This document shows positions 18,650-29,965 of a stretch of DNA of 51,597 nt, in pieces; positions within the stretch are counted from its first letter, which is position 1, and each line of letters begins with the position of its first letter. The stretch is taken from the NCBI GenBank assembly GCA_018058095.1, contig JAGPCO010000049.1, positions 1 through 51,597 of the forward strand. The letters are read 5' to 3'. This DNA is from Kofleriaceae bacterium (GTDB lineage: Bacteria > Myxococcota_A > Polyangia > Haliangiales > Haliangiaceae). The position numbers and the translations under genes were made by a program. Under the pieces are notes generated by a model, which was not told the origin of the DNA, did no database searches, and saw only the letters and a program-made list of their open reading frames with translations.

Positions 18650-18693
18650 GCAGGCTGCTTCGAGCTGCCGCAGGCAGCTCGAGGCCAGCCTGC
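18650..18693. terminator. Strong hairpin between convergent genes (bidirectional terminator candidate)
   Basis: Outer stem GCAGGCTG (18650-18657) with CAGCCTGC (18686-18693), inner stem CGAGCTGCC (18661-18669) with GGCAGCTCG (18673-18681). It starts 3 bp after one stop and lies 50 bp from the meaB stop. No U tract on either side, so Rho-independent activity is uncertain, but the position suits end protection or termination in both directions. Confidence 0.6.
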
Positions 18694-18729
18694 CCCGTGC
18701 CCGTGCCCGTGCCCGTGCCCGTGCCCGTG
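18694..18729. repeat. CCCGTG hexamer array (6 copies)
   Basis: Six perfect tandem copies of CCCGTG directly abut the hairpin and end 14 bp before the meaB stop. A likely slippage-prone array; copy number may differ between strains. Confidence 0.9.
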
Positions 18730-18743
18730 CCCGATCTGCGGGC

Positions 18744-19732
<989 letters not shown>

Positions 19733-19736
<4 letters not shown>

Positions 19737-20935
19737 GGCGCCCTCCCCGCCGCGCTGGCGTAGCGCTGCTCGGGCCCACCCGGCAGGTAGAGCTGGAGCG
19801 CGCGCACCGGGACGTCGACGGTCGCCGCGTGGGTCGTGCCCCGACCGAGGTGGACGACCGAGGTCGGGCCGACCGGGAGGGTGACCGCGCCGACCGTCAT
19901 GGTTGCGCTGCCGGCCTGCACGTACAGCAGCTCGCTCTCGCGGTCATGCTGGTGTGCCGGCATCGCCGCGCCGGCGGCCAGCTCGAGCAGGGTCACGCCG
20001 ACCGGCGCCTTGTGCCGCACCGAGTCGACCAGCACGGTCGCCGTGCGGCCCCCGGCCCGGTGCACCGCCGCGTCGCTGGCGCGCACGACCCGCGGCTCGA
20101 TCGGCCGGGCCTCGCGCACCCGCGTGCCCGGCGCCACCCGCTCGCCGGGGACGGCGCCACCCCGGGCGATGCCCTCCGGCCCGCCCGGCGCCAGCACCAG
20201 CACCAGCGTGGCGGCGCCGCCGCTGGCGCGCAGGGTGCGGTAACCACCGGCCGGCACCAGCACGGTGTCGTGGACCCGCGCGAACACCGGCTTGTCGCTG
20301 CCGAGCGCGCCGGCCACCGTGACCTCACCGGCCAGCACGATCCACACCTCGGCGCGATCAGCCCGGGCCAGCGCCACGCTGGCGTCGGCGGCGACGGTCA
20401 CCTCCAGCATCGACGCCGCGGCGTTGCCGCTGTTGCGCTCGTCGAGGAGCACGGCCACGCCGACCCCGGCCTGGGTCCGGGGCGTCACCAGGCGGCGATC
20501 GATCACCACCTGGCCGCTCGGCGCCGAGAACGAGAACGGCAGCGACACCACCTGGCCGTCGAGCACGGCCGGCCACGGGAAGGCCGAGGCCACGGTCGCC
20601 AGGCAGCTGGCCAGCACGGGATCGCCGGCGCTGTCGGCCACCACCGCGACGCGGGCGCCGTCGCCGTGCGGCGCGATCTCGAGCTGCAGGTCGCCGGCCA
20701 GGCGAAAGTCGTCGACCGCGGCGGCGGCCCAGCACTGGTTGGCCAGCGGCGCCAGCGCGTTCATCGCCGCCTGGATCGCGGCCAGCCGCTCGTCGTCGCT
20801 GATCGGCGCGGCGTCGGCGGTCGCGCCGTCAGTGCCGGCCGGGCCCACCCCGACCGGACCCGGCCCGACCGGCGCCGGGCCCTGGCCGCAGGCCGCGGCC
20901 ACCAGCGCGGCGGCCAGCAGCCCGACCCGGGTCAC
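19733..20935 (-). CDS. Lipoprotein with AgmX-like domain and two cupin domains
   Basis: 400 residues, GTG start overlapping the B12-subunit stop (GTGA). Lipobox LVAAAC. Residues ~50-165 resemble the AgmX/PglI C-terminal module (paired Cys, [28 protein letters not shown]). Two cupin barrels follow: ~170-265 ([30 protein letters not shown]) and ~310-390 ([33 protein letters not shown]), the second keeping the H-x-H...E pattern for metal. An exported cupin in a cytoplasmic acyl-CoA operon is unexpected; a role in sensing or binding a small molecule at the membrane is only a guess. Confidence 0.7.
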
Positions 20936-21378
20936 GGCGCGACCTTGGGCCGCAGCGTGCCCTCGATCCACGCGACGATGTCCTCGGTGCTGGTGCCCGG
21001 CGTGAAGATCTTGGCGACGCCGAGCGCGCTCAGCTTGGTGATGTCGTCCTTGGGCACGATGCCGCCGCCGAACACCACGACGTCGCCCAGGCCACGCGCG
21101 CGCAGGGCGTCGAGCACGGCCGGGAACAGGGTCATGTGCGCGCCGGACATGATGGACAGGCCAACCGCGTCGACCGCCTCCTGCAGCGCGGCGGCGGCGA
21201 TCATCTCCGGGGTCTGGTGCAGGCCGGTGTACACGACCTCGTTGCCGGCGTCGGCCAGGGCGCGCGCCACCACCTTGGCGCCGCGGTCATGACCATCGAG
21301 CCCTGGCTTGGCGACCAGGATGCGCAGCTTGCGCGGGCGAGCGCCGGCGGGAGTCGTGGGGGTGGGGTCGGTGCTCAT
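20932..21378 (-). CDS. Stand-alone cobalamin-binding subunit of an acyl-CoA mutase
   Basis: 148 residues, only the B12 domain. The D-x-H-x-x-G motif is intact (Asp28, His30, Gly33 in [12 protein letters not shown]), with [22 protein letters not shown] and GGGIVPKDD completing the flavodoxin-like fold; His30 is the lower cobalt ligand. The large substrate-binding subunit is not in the window. Such split enzymes are either methylmalonyl-CoA mutases or isobutyryl-CoA mutases (IcmB type); co-transcription with butyryl-CoA-type genes makes either plausible. Overlaps the next gene by 4 bp; 3 bp after the acyl-CoA dehydrogenase stop. Confidence 0.9.
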   Translation of the reverse strand: MSTDPTPTTPAGARPRKLRILVAKPGLDGHDRGAKVVARALADAGNEVVYTGLHQTPEMIAAAALQEAVDAVGLSIMSGAHMTLFPAVLDALRARGLGDVVVFGGGIVPKDDITKLSALGVAKIFTPGTSTEDIVAWIEGTLRPKVAP

Positions 21379-21381
21379 GGA

Positions 21382-22533
<1,152 letters not shown>

Positions 22534-22535
22534 GG

Positions 22536-23300
22536 TCAGCTTCCTCCTGGCGCGAACGTGAGCTTGACGACCATGCCGCGCGGGTCGCGCAGGGTCCAGC
22601 CCTGGATCTTCCTGGCCGCACATTCGGCCCAGGCGTCCGGCACGGCCACCTCGCCGGCGGCGGCGAAGCCGACCGACTGCACCTTGCCGCGGGTGCCGAC
22701 GTAGGCGGTGACCACCAGGTCGTCGGGCACGGCCAGCGCCGCGCCACCATCCCCGCGCCGGCACTCGACCAGGTCGGCCAGGCGCGGCGTCACCTGCGCG
22801 GTGGTCTCTTCCTCACCCAGGGTGATCGGGCGGCCCTTGGCGGAGAACTCGAGCGGCAGCGAGAAGTCGGCGTCACCGCCCTTGGGCGCGGCGAAGTTCA
22901 TCTGTCGGGCCAGGTCGAGCAGGCACTTCTCGACCGGCCAGGCGCCGAGGTCGCTCTCGGCGATCTGGACCTGGGTCACGGTGCCGTCCTTCTGGATCCA
23001 CCACTTCAGCGTGACCTGGCCGCCCAGCCAGCGGCGCCGCCCGACCTTCTCGGTGTAGCAGGCCTCCAGCTGGGCCGCGTGCGGGCGGAAGCCTGCCTCG
23101 ATGTCGGCCACCTCCATCCGGCCGCGCGCGCCGACGATCTCGACGTCGCTGTCGTCGTCGGCCGCGGTGTCCTCGATGACCCGTCGGGTCGGAGCGGCGT
23201 CGGCCGGCGCCGGGGCCCGGGTCTCGGGCGTGGCGCCACCGCAGCCGGCCAGGACACCCAGCGTGAGCGCGGCCACCGGAGAGAACCGACGCGCCGTCAC
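22536..23300 (-). CDS. AgmX/PglI-type lipoprotein with two modules
   Basis: 254 residues, GTG start overlapping the upstream lipoprotein stop by 4 bp. Lipobox LGVLAGC, then a Pro/Ala/Asp linker. Two AgmX-like modules: residues ~55-155 (IEAGFRPHAAQLEACYTEK, GGQVTLKWWIQKDGTVTQVQ, KCLLDLARQMNFAAPKGGDA) and ~165-254 (LVECRRGDGGAALAV, YVGTRGKVQSVGFA, CAARKIQGWTL). The module is common in Myxococcota surface/gliding-related proteins and resembles TonB-C folds; the biochemical role is unknown. Its location inside an acyl-CoA operon is odd. Confidence 0.7.
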   Translation of the reverse strand: MTARRFSPVAALTLGVLAGCGGATPETRAPAPADAAPTRRVIEDTAADDDSDVEIVGARGRMEVADIEAGFRPHAAQLEACYTEKVGRRRWLGGQVTLKWWIQKDGTVTQVQIAESDLGAWPVEKCLLDLARQMNFAAPKGGDADFSLPLEFSAKGRPITLGEEETTAQVTPRLADLVECRRGDGGAALAVPDDLVVTAYVGTRGKVQSVGFAAAGEVAVPDAWAECAARKIQGWTLRDPRGMVVKLTFAPGGS

Positions 23301-23740
23301 AGCGTGTCCATCACGAACCGGTACGACCAGTCGAGCGGGTGAGCGATGCGCGGGAACTGGATCTCGCCGACCTTGCCCTTGACGCAGCTGATCACGCCTT
23401 CGTTGTCGATGGTCGAGTCGATCACCTTGATGCCGCTGGCGCGACCGTCGGTGCCGACCACGAACGCCAGCTGCACCGTGCCGCGCGCGGCCTTGCGATC
23501 GACGTCGCCGTTGTTGACCGCCTCCGACAGGCAACGAGCCGCGGCGCCGCGCTTGCGATCGAGCAGCTGCTGGATCTCGTCCATGGCGACCGGGTCGACC
23601 ATGCCCTCGCCGTCGCCGACCGGGTCCCCGCCGCTGGGCTCGTCATCGACCTCGCCGCCGGTCGGCTCGGTCGCGCCCTTGCCGCCGCCGCCACAGCCGA
23701 CCATCGCCACCAGCACCACGCTCAGGGTCATCGTCCGCAT
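23297..23740 (-). CDS. AgmX/PglI-type lipoprotein, single module
   Basis: 147 residues. Lipobox VAMVGC, followed by GGGGKG and an acidic Gly-rich linker. The module shows the usual cysteines (RKRGAAARCLSEAVNN, EGVISCVKGKVGEIQFP) and TVQLAFVVGTDGRASGIKVI, then a membrane-facing end (YRFVMDTL). A GAGGAG Shine-Dalgarno precedes the ATG. It starts 59 bp after the upstream dehydrogenase stop and overlaps the next gene by 4 bp. Confidence 0.7.
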   Translation of the reverse strand: MRTMTLSVVLVAMVGCGGGGKGATEPTGGEVDDEPSGGDPVGDGEGMVDPVAMDEIQQLLDRKRGAAARCLSEAVNNGDVDRKAARGTVQLAFVVGTDGRASGIKVIDSTIDNEGVISCVKGKVGEIQFPRIAHPLDWSYRFVMDTL

Positions 23741-23799
23741 GAGTTACTCCTCGCCGCTTGTCCGGGTTGTGCAGGTTGCCAGGCCGTCGCCCGGTCGGG

Positions 23800-24945
<1,146 letters not shown>

Positions 24946-24970
24946 GGGGTTCTCCGGCGGCGCCCGTCGC

Positions 24971-25758
24971 TCAGCGCCCGTGGAAGGTGGGGTCGCGTCG
25001 CGGCTTGGCCAGGAACGCGGCCATGCCCTCGCGCTGATCCTCGGTCGAGAACAGCAGCCCGAACGCCTTCTGCTCGAGCGCCAGCGCGGCGTCGAGCGGG
25101 ATGGACTGGCCCTGGTGGATGAGGCGCTTGGCCTCGGCCACCGCCAGCGGCCCGTTCTTGGCGATGCGCGCGGCCAGCGCGTCACACCGGGCCCGCAGCT
25201 CGGCGTGGGGCACGACCTGGTCGACCAGGCCGATGCGCAGCGCCTCGGCGGCGTCGATGATGTCGCCGACCAGGCACAGCTCCTTGGCCTTGGCCACGCC
25301 GACCCGGCGGGCCAGGCGCTGGGTCCCGCCGAAGCCGGGGATGACCCCGAGCTTGACCTCGGGCTGCCCGAGCTGGGCCCGGTCCGACGCGATGATGAAG
25401 TCACACGCCAGCGCCAGCTCGCAGCCGCCGCCGAGCGCGGCGCCGCCGACCATGGCGATCCACGGCAGCCGGCTGTGCTCGATCGCCGCGCCGAGCAGGC
25501 CGCCGCGCTCGGCGAAGGCCGCGGCCGCGGCCGGCGCCAGCGCCGCCATCTCGGCGATGTCGGCCCCGGCCACGAACGCCTTGTCGCCCGCCCCGGTCAG
25601 GATGACGACCCGGACCGAGGTGTCGAGCTCGAGCCGGGTCGCGACCGCGGTCAGCTCGGTCACGACCTGGCTCGACAGCGCGTTGCGCTGCGCCTGCCGA
25701 TCGATCGTGACGGTGGCGACCGCGCCGTGCAGCTCGAGCCGCAGGGTGTGCAGGTCGC

Positions 25759-25762
<4 letters not shown>
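24971..25762 (-). CDS. Enoyl-CoA hydratase (crotonase family)
   Basis: 263 residues, GTG start overlapping the hbd stop (GTGA). Crotonase-fold landmarks: [10 protein letters not shown], the oxyanion-hole segment [16 protein letters not shown] with the first catalytic Glu, and [18 protein letters not shown] with the second Glu. Both catalytic glutamates are present, so true hydratase activity (crotonyl-CoA to 3-hydroxybutyryl-CoA) is expected in the cytoplasm. Confidence 0.93.
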
Positions 25763-26639
<877 letters not shown>

Positions 26640-26640
<1 letters not shown>

Positions 26641-27818
26641 CAGACCCGCTCGACCAGGAGGGCGATGCCCTCACCGCCGCCGATACACAGCGAGGCGCCG
26701 CCGGTCTTGGCCCCGCGCTGGGCCATGGCCGACAGCAGGGTGACCAGGATACGCGCGCCCGAGGCGCCGATGGGGTGGCCGAGGGCGACCGCGCCGCCCC
26801 ACACGTTGACCCGCGCCGGGTCGAGCCCGAGCAGCTGGTTGTTGGCGACCGACACCACCGAGAACGCCTCGTTGATCTCCCACAGGTCGACCGACTTGGC
26901 GTCCCAGCCGGCCCGCTTGCACGCGTTGCTGATGGCCTGGGCCGGCGCGGTGGTGAACCACTCCGGCGCCTGGGCGTGGTAGCCCCAGCTCTTGAGGCGG
27001 GCCAGCGGCTTGACGCCGCGCCGGTTGGCCTCGTCGGCGCTCATCAGCACCAGGGCCGCGCCGCCGTCGTTGATCGACGACGCGTTGCCGGCGGTGATGG
27101 TGCCGTCCTTCTGGAACGCGGTGCGCAGCGTCGGCAGCTTCTCGATGTTGCCGCGACCGGGCTCCTCGTCGACCTCGAACGCGGTGCTGGTTCCGCCCTT
27201 GCCGGCGATGGCGACCGGCGTGATCTCGGGCTTGAACAGGCCCTCCTTCTGCGCCGTCAGCGCGCGCCGGTAGCTCTCGGCGGCGTGCTCGTCCTGGGCC
27301 GCGCGCGAGATGCCCTTCTCCTTGGCGCACAGCTCGGCGCAGTTGCCCATGTGCTGGTTCGAGTACGGGTCCCACAGGCCGTCGTGGACCATGGTGTCGA
27401 CGGTGTCGAGCCCGCCCATCTTCACGCCGGCGCGCAGGCCGCGGATGACGTGCGGGGCGTTGCTCATCGACTCCATGCCGCCGGCGATGCCGATCTCGGT
27501 GTCGCCGCAGGCGATGGCTCGGGCCACGCCGATGACGGTCTCGAGGCCCGAGCCGCACACCTTGTGCACGGTCACGCACGGCACGCTGTTGGGCAGGCCG
27601 GCGCCGAGGGCGGCCTGGCGCGCCGTGGCCTGGCCGAGGCCGGCCTGCAGCACGTTGCCCATGTGGACCAGGCCGATGTCGGCCGGGGTCAGGCCGGCCC
27701 GGCCGAGCGCCGCCTTGATCGCGGTCGCGCCGAGCTGCGGCGCGGACACGGACGACAGACCCCCGAGGAAGCTTCCGATGGCGGTGCGCGCGGCACCGAC
27801 GATGACGACGTCTCGCAT
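26640..27818 (-). CDS. Acetyl-CoA C-acetyltransferase (thiolase)
   Basis: 392 residues, homotetrameric thiolase II length. Nucleophile Cys88 in VHKVCGSGLETV, the NEAFSVVSVANNQ segment, GHPIGASGARILVT with the catalytic His, and the second Cys in LCIGGGEGIAL near residue 378. It condenses two acetyl-CoA or cleaves acetoacetyl-CoA. First gene of the long operon; preceded by TTGACG-17-CTAAGC only 7 nt before the ATG and no Shine-Dalgarno. Confidence 0.95.
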
Positions 27819-27825
27819 GGTCGGG

Positions 27826-27854
27826 GCTTAGCGCGCGCAGACGGGGGGCGTCAA
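27826..27854 (-). promoter_or_regulatory. Promoter of the C4 acyl-CoA/B12 operon, leaderless geometry
   Basis: On the minus strand TTGACG (27854-27849), 17 nt, CTAAGC (27831-27826), then 7 nt to the ATG at 27818. The -35 lies within a 14-bp inverted repeat GGCGTC-AA-GACGCC (27847-27860), so a regulator bound there would cover the -35 and could control the whole ten-gene unit. Confidence 0.55.
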
Positions 27855-27928
27855 GACGCCGAAGCGGCGGAAACGACTATGACTTTTCTCCGCGGTGGAC
27901 ACCCCGAAAGCAGCCCGGGTTCACCCCG

Positions 27929-27934
27929 TATAGT
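27929..27934 (+). promoter_or_regulatory. -10 element TATAGT upstream of small lipoprotein
   Basis: TATAGT ends 6 nt before the ATG at 27941; no -35 match at the expected distance and no Shine-Dalgarno. Compatible with a leaderless transcript. Confidence 0.35.
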
Positions 27935-27940
27935 CCCGGC

Positions 27941-28477
27941 ATGATGCACCCCCGTCCGTGGCCTGCCGCCCCCTGCCTTTCCCCTGTGGTCCTGACCCTG
28001 GCCCTGGCCCTGGTCGGTTGCGATCGCCGGGTCAGCGGGGTCGACCAGGCCGCCGACGCGGTCGTGCTCGATCACAAGGCGTCGGTGGTGGCCGCCGGCC
28101 TGGTGAGCTCACACGAGACCAGCCTGACCGTCGGCACCGTCGATCGCGGCACGCCCCACGAGGTGCCGGTCAAGCTCGAGTGGTTCACGGTGCTCGACCC
28201 GCTGGGCTGCGCACGCATCCGGGCCGTGCGCATGACCCGGACCGGTGGCGACCGCGGGTTCGAGATCTACGACACCCGGGTGATCACCCTGAACGAGCAG
28301 TGCGGCACGGTCGGCGCCACCGGCGACGTCAAGGCCCATCAGGACGTGGTGGTGCGGTACTGCTACCGCTGGAACGGCGCCGCCAACCGCGCCACGTGTG
28401 CCTACGACGGCGCCATCACCCTGCGCGGATCGCTCGGCGTGGTGACCGGTACGACGACGCCGGTGGTCCGACCGTGA
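27941..28477 (+). CDS. Small lipoprotein of unknown function
   Basis: 178 residues. Signal peptide with lipobox LALALVGC, mature protein starting DRRVSGVDQAADAVV. The rest is beta-rich with scattered cysteines (LDPLGCARIRAVRM, LNEQCGTVGATGD, VVVRYCYRWNG, RATCAYDG) that may form two disulfides outside the cytoplasm. No family recognised. Divergent from the thiolase operon; a two-tier hairpin follows its stop. Confidence 0.7.
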   Translation: MMHPRPWPAAPCLSPVVLTLALALVGCDRRVSGVDQAADAVVLDHKASVVAAGLVSSHETSLTVGTVDRGTPHEVPVKLEWFTVLDPLGCARIRAVRMTRTGGDRGFEIYDTRVITLNEQCGTVGATGDVKAHQDVVVRYCYRWNGAANRATCAYDGAITLRGSLGVVTGTTTPVVRP

Positions 28478-28501
28478 CAGGCATCTTCGATCTCGCAGCC
28501 C

Positions 28502-28557
28502 GCTGAAACCACGGAGCCCGTCTCGTCGGCAGGAGCCGCCGGCACGGGTTCTTCAGC
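28502..28557 (+). terminator. Terminator-like hairpin after the small lipoprotein gene
   Basis: GAGCCCGT (28514-28521) pairs with ACGGGTTC (28544-28551, one G-T wobble), with an inner CGGC/GCCG stem and an outer GCTGAA (28502-28507)/TTCAGC (28552-28557) stem. It starts 25 bp after the stop and ends 7 bp before the inverted-repeat element. Confidence 0.5.
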
Positions 28558-28563
28558 AGCCTG

Positions 28564-28746
28564 CTAGAGCACCGAACGGTTTGAATGCCGTCGCGAGACG
28601 CGGACTTGCGAGGCGGATCCGGGCGCACGCCCGAAGCGCAGCGAGGAGCGTAGTGTCCTTGCGTGACGAGCGAGCATCGGACGTACGCCCGGAGGCGCCC
28701 GCAAGGTCGCGTCGCAGCAGGCACTTCAAACCGTTCGGTGCTCTAG
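28564..28746. mobile_element. 183-bp MITE-like element with 22-bp perfect terminal inverted repeats
   Basis: Left end CTAGAGCACCGAACGGTTTG plus AA (28564-28585) is the exact reverse complement of the right end (28725-28746). Inside, TTGCGAGGCGGATCCGGGCG and its partner near 28690-28705 continue an imperfect fold-back, so the whole element could form a long hairpin. It encodes no protein. The right end lies inside the cysteine desulfurase reading frame. No clear flanking duplication beyond the CTAG at the tips. MITE, or a structured repeat of the REP/BIME type, are both possible. Confidence 0.7.
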
Positions 28747-29886
28747 GCCGGGCGCGTGAGCCCGGGCCCGCGCCAGCACCAACGGGAGCACGGCCAGCAC
28801 CGCGTCGATCTCGGCGTCGGTGGTCGACCGACCGAGGCTGATCCGGACCACACCACGGGCCGCCGCCGGATCGTGACCGAGCGCGAGCAGCACCGGCGAC
28901 GGCGCCAGCGTGCCCGAGCTGCAGGCCGCCCCGGTCGAGGTCGCGATGCCCTCGAGATCGAGCCCGATCACCACGGCCTGGCCGAGGCCCGCGCCGACGT
29001 CGAGGTTGATGAGGCCGCCGACCCGCGGCGCGCCCGCGCCGTGGACACTGACCCCGGGGATCGCCAGCGCCCCGGCCTCGAGCCGAGCCCCACGCGCCGC
29101 CACCTCGGCCCACTCCGCCGGATCGGCCGCGGCCAGGGCGGCCGCGAACCCGACGATGCCGAGCAGGTTCTCGCTGCCGCCGCGGCGGCCGCGCTCCTGG
29201 TGGCCCGGGAGGCGGGGTGGCAAGCGCAGCTCGCTCGCCAGGAGCAGGGCGCCGACGCCGGCCGGCCCGCCGACCTTGGCCGAGGCGATCGCGACGGCAT
29301 CGGCCAGCGCACACAGCGGCGGCAGCGGCAGCTTTCCGGCGGCGGCGACGGCGTCGACGACCAGCCGGGCGCCGGCGGCGCGGACCTGGGCGCTGATGCC
29401 GGCCAGGTCCTGCACCACGCCGAGCTCGTGGTTGACCGCGCCGATCACCACCGTCGACGCGCCGGCGGCCAGGGCCCGGGCCAGCGCGTCCCCGTCGAGG
29501 CGGCCATGGCGGTCGACGTCGATCCGGGCCAGCACGACGCCGGCCGCAGCCAGCTGCTCGGCGGTGGCGTGGACACAAGGATGCTCGATGGCGCTCACCG
29601 CCACCATGCCGCGGGCCTCGCGCGGCGCGCTCGCGCCGGCCAGGCCGTGGATGGCCAGCGCGAGGGCCTCGCTGCCCGACCCGGTGAACACCACTCCGTC
29701 CTGCCCGATCCCGGCCTGGGCTGCCACCTCGGCGCGGGCCCGGTCGAGCAGCACCCGGGCAGCCCGCCCCTCGCCGTGGATGGACGACGGGTTGCCGACG
29801 ACACCCAGGGCCGCCGTGATGGCCCGGGCCGCAGCCGGAACCAGCGGCGCGGCGGCGGCGTGGTCGAGGTAGATCCTGGCGCCCAT
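28726..29886 (-). CDS. Cysteine desulfurase (NifS/IscS-like), 3' end inside the inverted-repeat element
   Basis: 386 residues. PLP enzyme that takes sulfur from cysteine for Fe-S clusters or tRNA thiolation. Landmarks: YLDHAAAAP, NPSSIHGEGRAAR, GSGSEALALAI, AVSAIEHPCV, VNHELGVVQD, the PLP lysine Lys204 in ASAKVGGPAGVGAL, GGSENLLGIVGFAAAL, and the persulfide Cys322 in STGAACSSGTLAPS. The last six residues (LEHRTV) and the stop codon are encoded by the terminal inverted repeat at 28726-28746, so the native C-terminus was replaced or the element abuts it. Start taken at MGARIYLDHA; an in-frame ATG lies 12 codons upstream. Confidence 0.9.
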   Translation of the reverse strand: MGARIYLDHAAAAPLVPAAARAITAALGVVGNPSSIHGEGRAARVLLDRARAEVAAQAGIGQDGVVFTGSGSEALALAIHGLAGASAPREARGMVAVSAIEHPCVHATAEQLAAAGVVLARIDVDRHGRLDGDALARALAAGASTVVIGAVNHELGVVQDLAGISAQVRAAGARLVVDAVAAAGKLPLPPLCALADAVAIASAKVGGPAGVGALLLASELRLPPRLPGHQERGRRGGSENLLGIVGFAAALAAADPAEWAEVAARGARLEAGALAIPGVSVHGAGAPRVGGLINLDVGAGLGQAVVIGLDLEGIATSTGAACSSGTLAPSPVLLALGHDPAAARGVVRISLGRSTTDAEIDAVLAVLPLVLARARAHAPGLEHRTV

Positions 29887-29889
29887 GAT

Positions 29890-29919
29890 TTGACAGCCGT
29901 CGGTGTCGGTCCGCATGAT
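29890..29919 (+). promoter_or_regulatory. Promoter of the GspE-N/GAF gene
   Basis: TTGACA (29890-29895), 18 nt, CATGAT (29914-29919). Start expected near 29926, giving a ~40-nt leader with GGAG at 29957-29960 before the GTG at 29966. It starts 4 bp upstream of the cysteine desulfurase start on the other strand. Confidence 0.6.
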
Positions 29920-29965
29920 CACGTTGGCGCTGGGAATTTTCTACCCCCCGGCGGCCGGAGACTGC

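Noticed and set aside
28581..28841. Small plus-strand ORF inside and beyond the inverted-repeat element
   Set aside because: It reads through the terminal repeats and antisense to the desulfurase; no family features.
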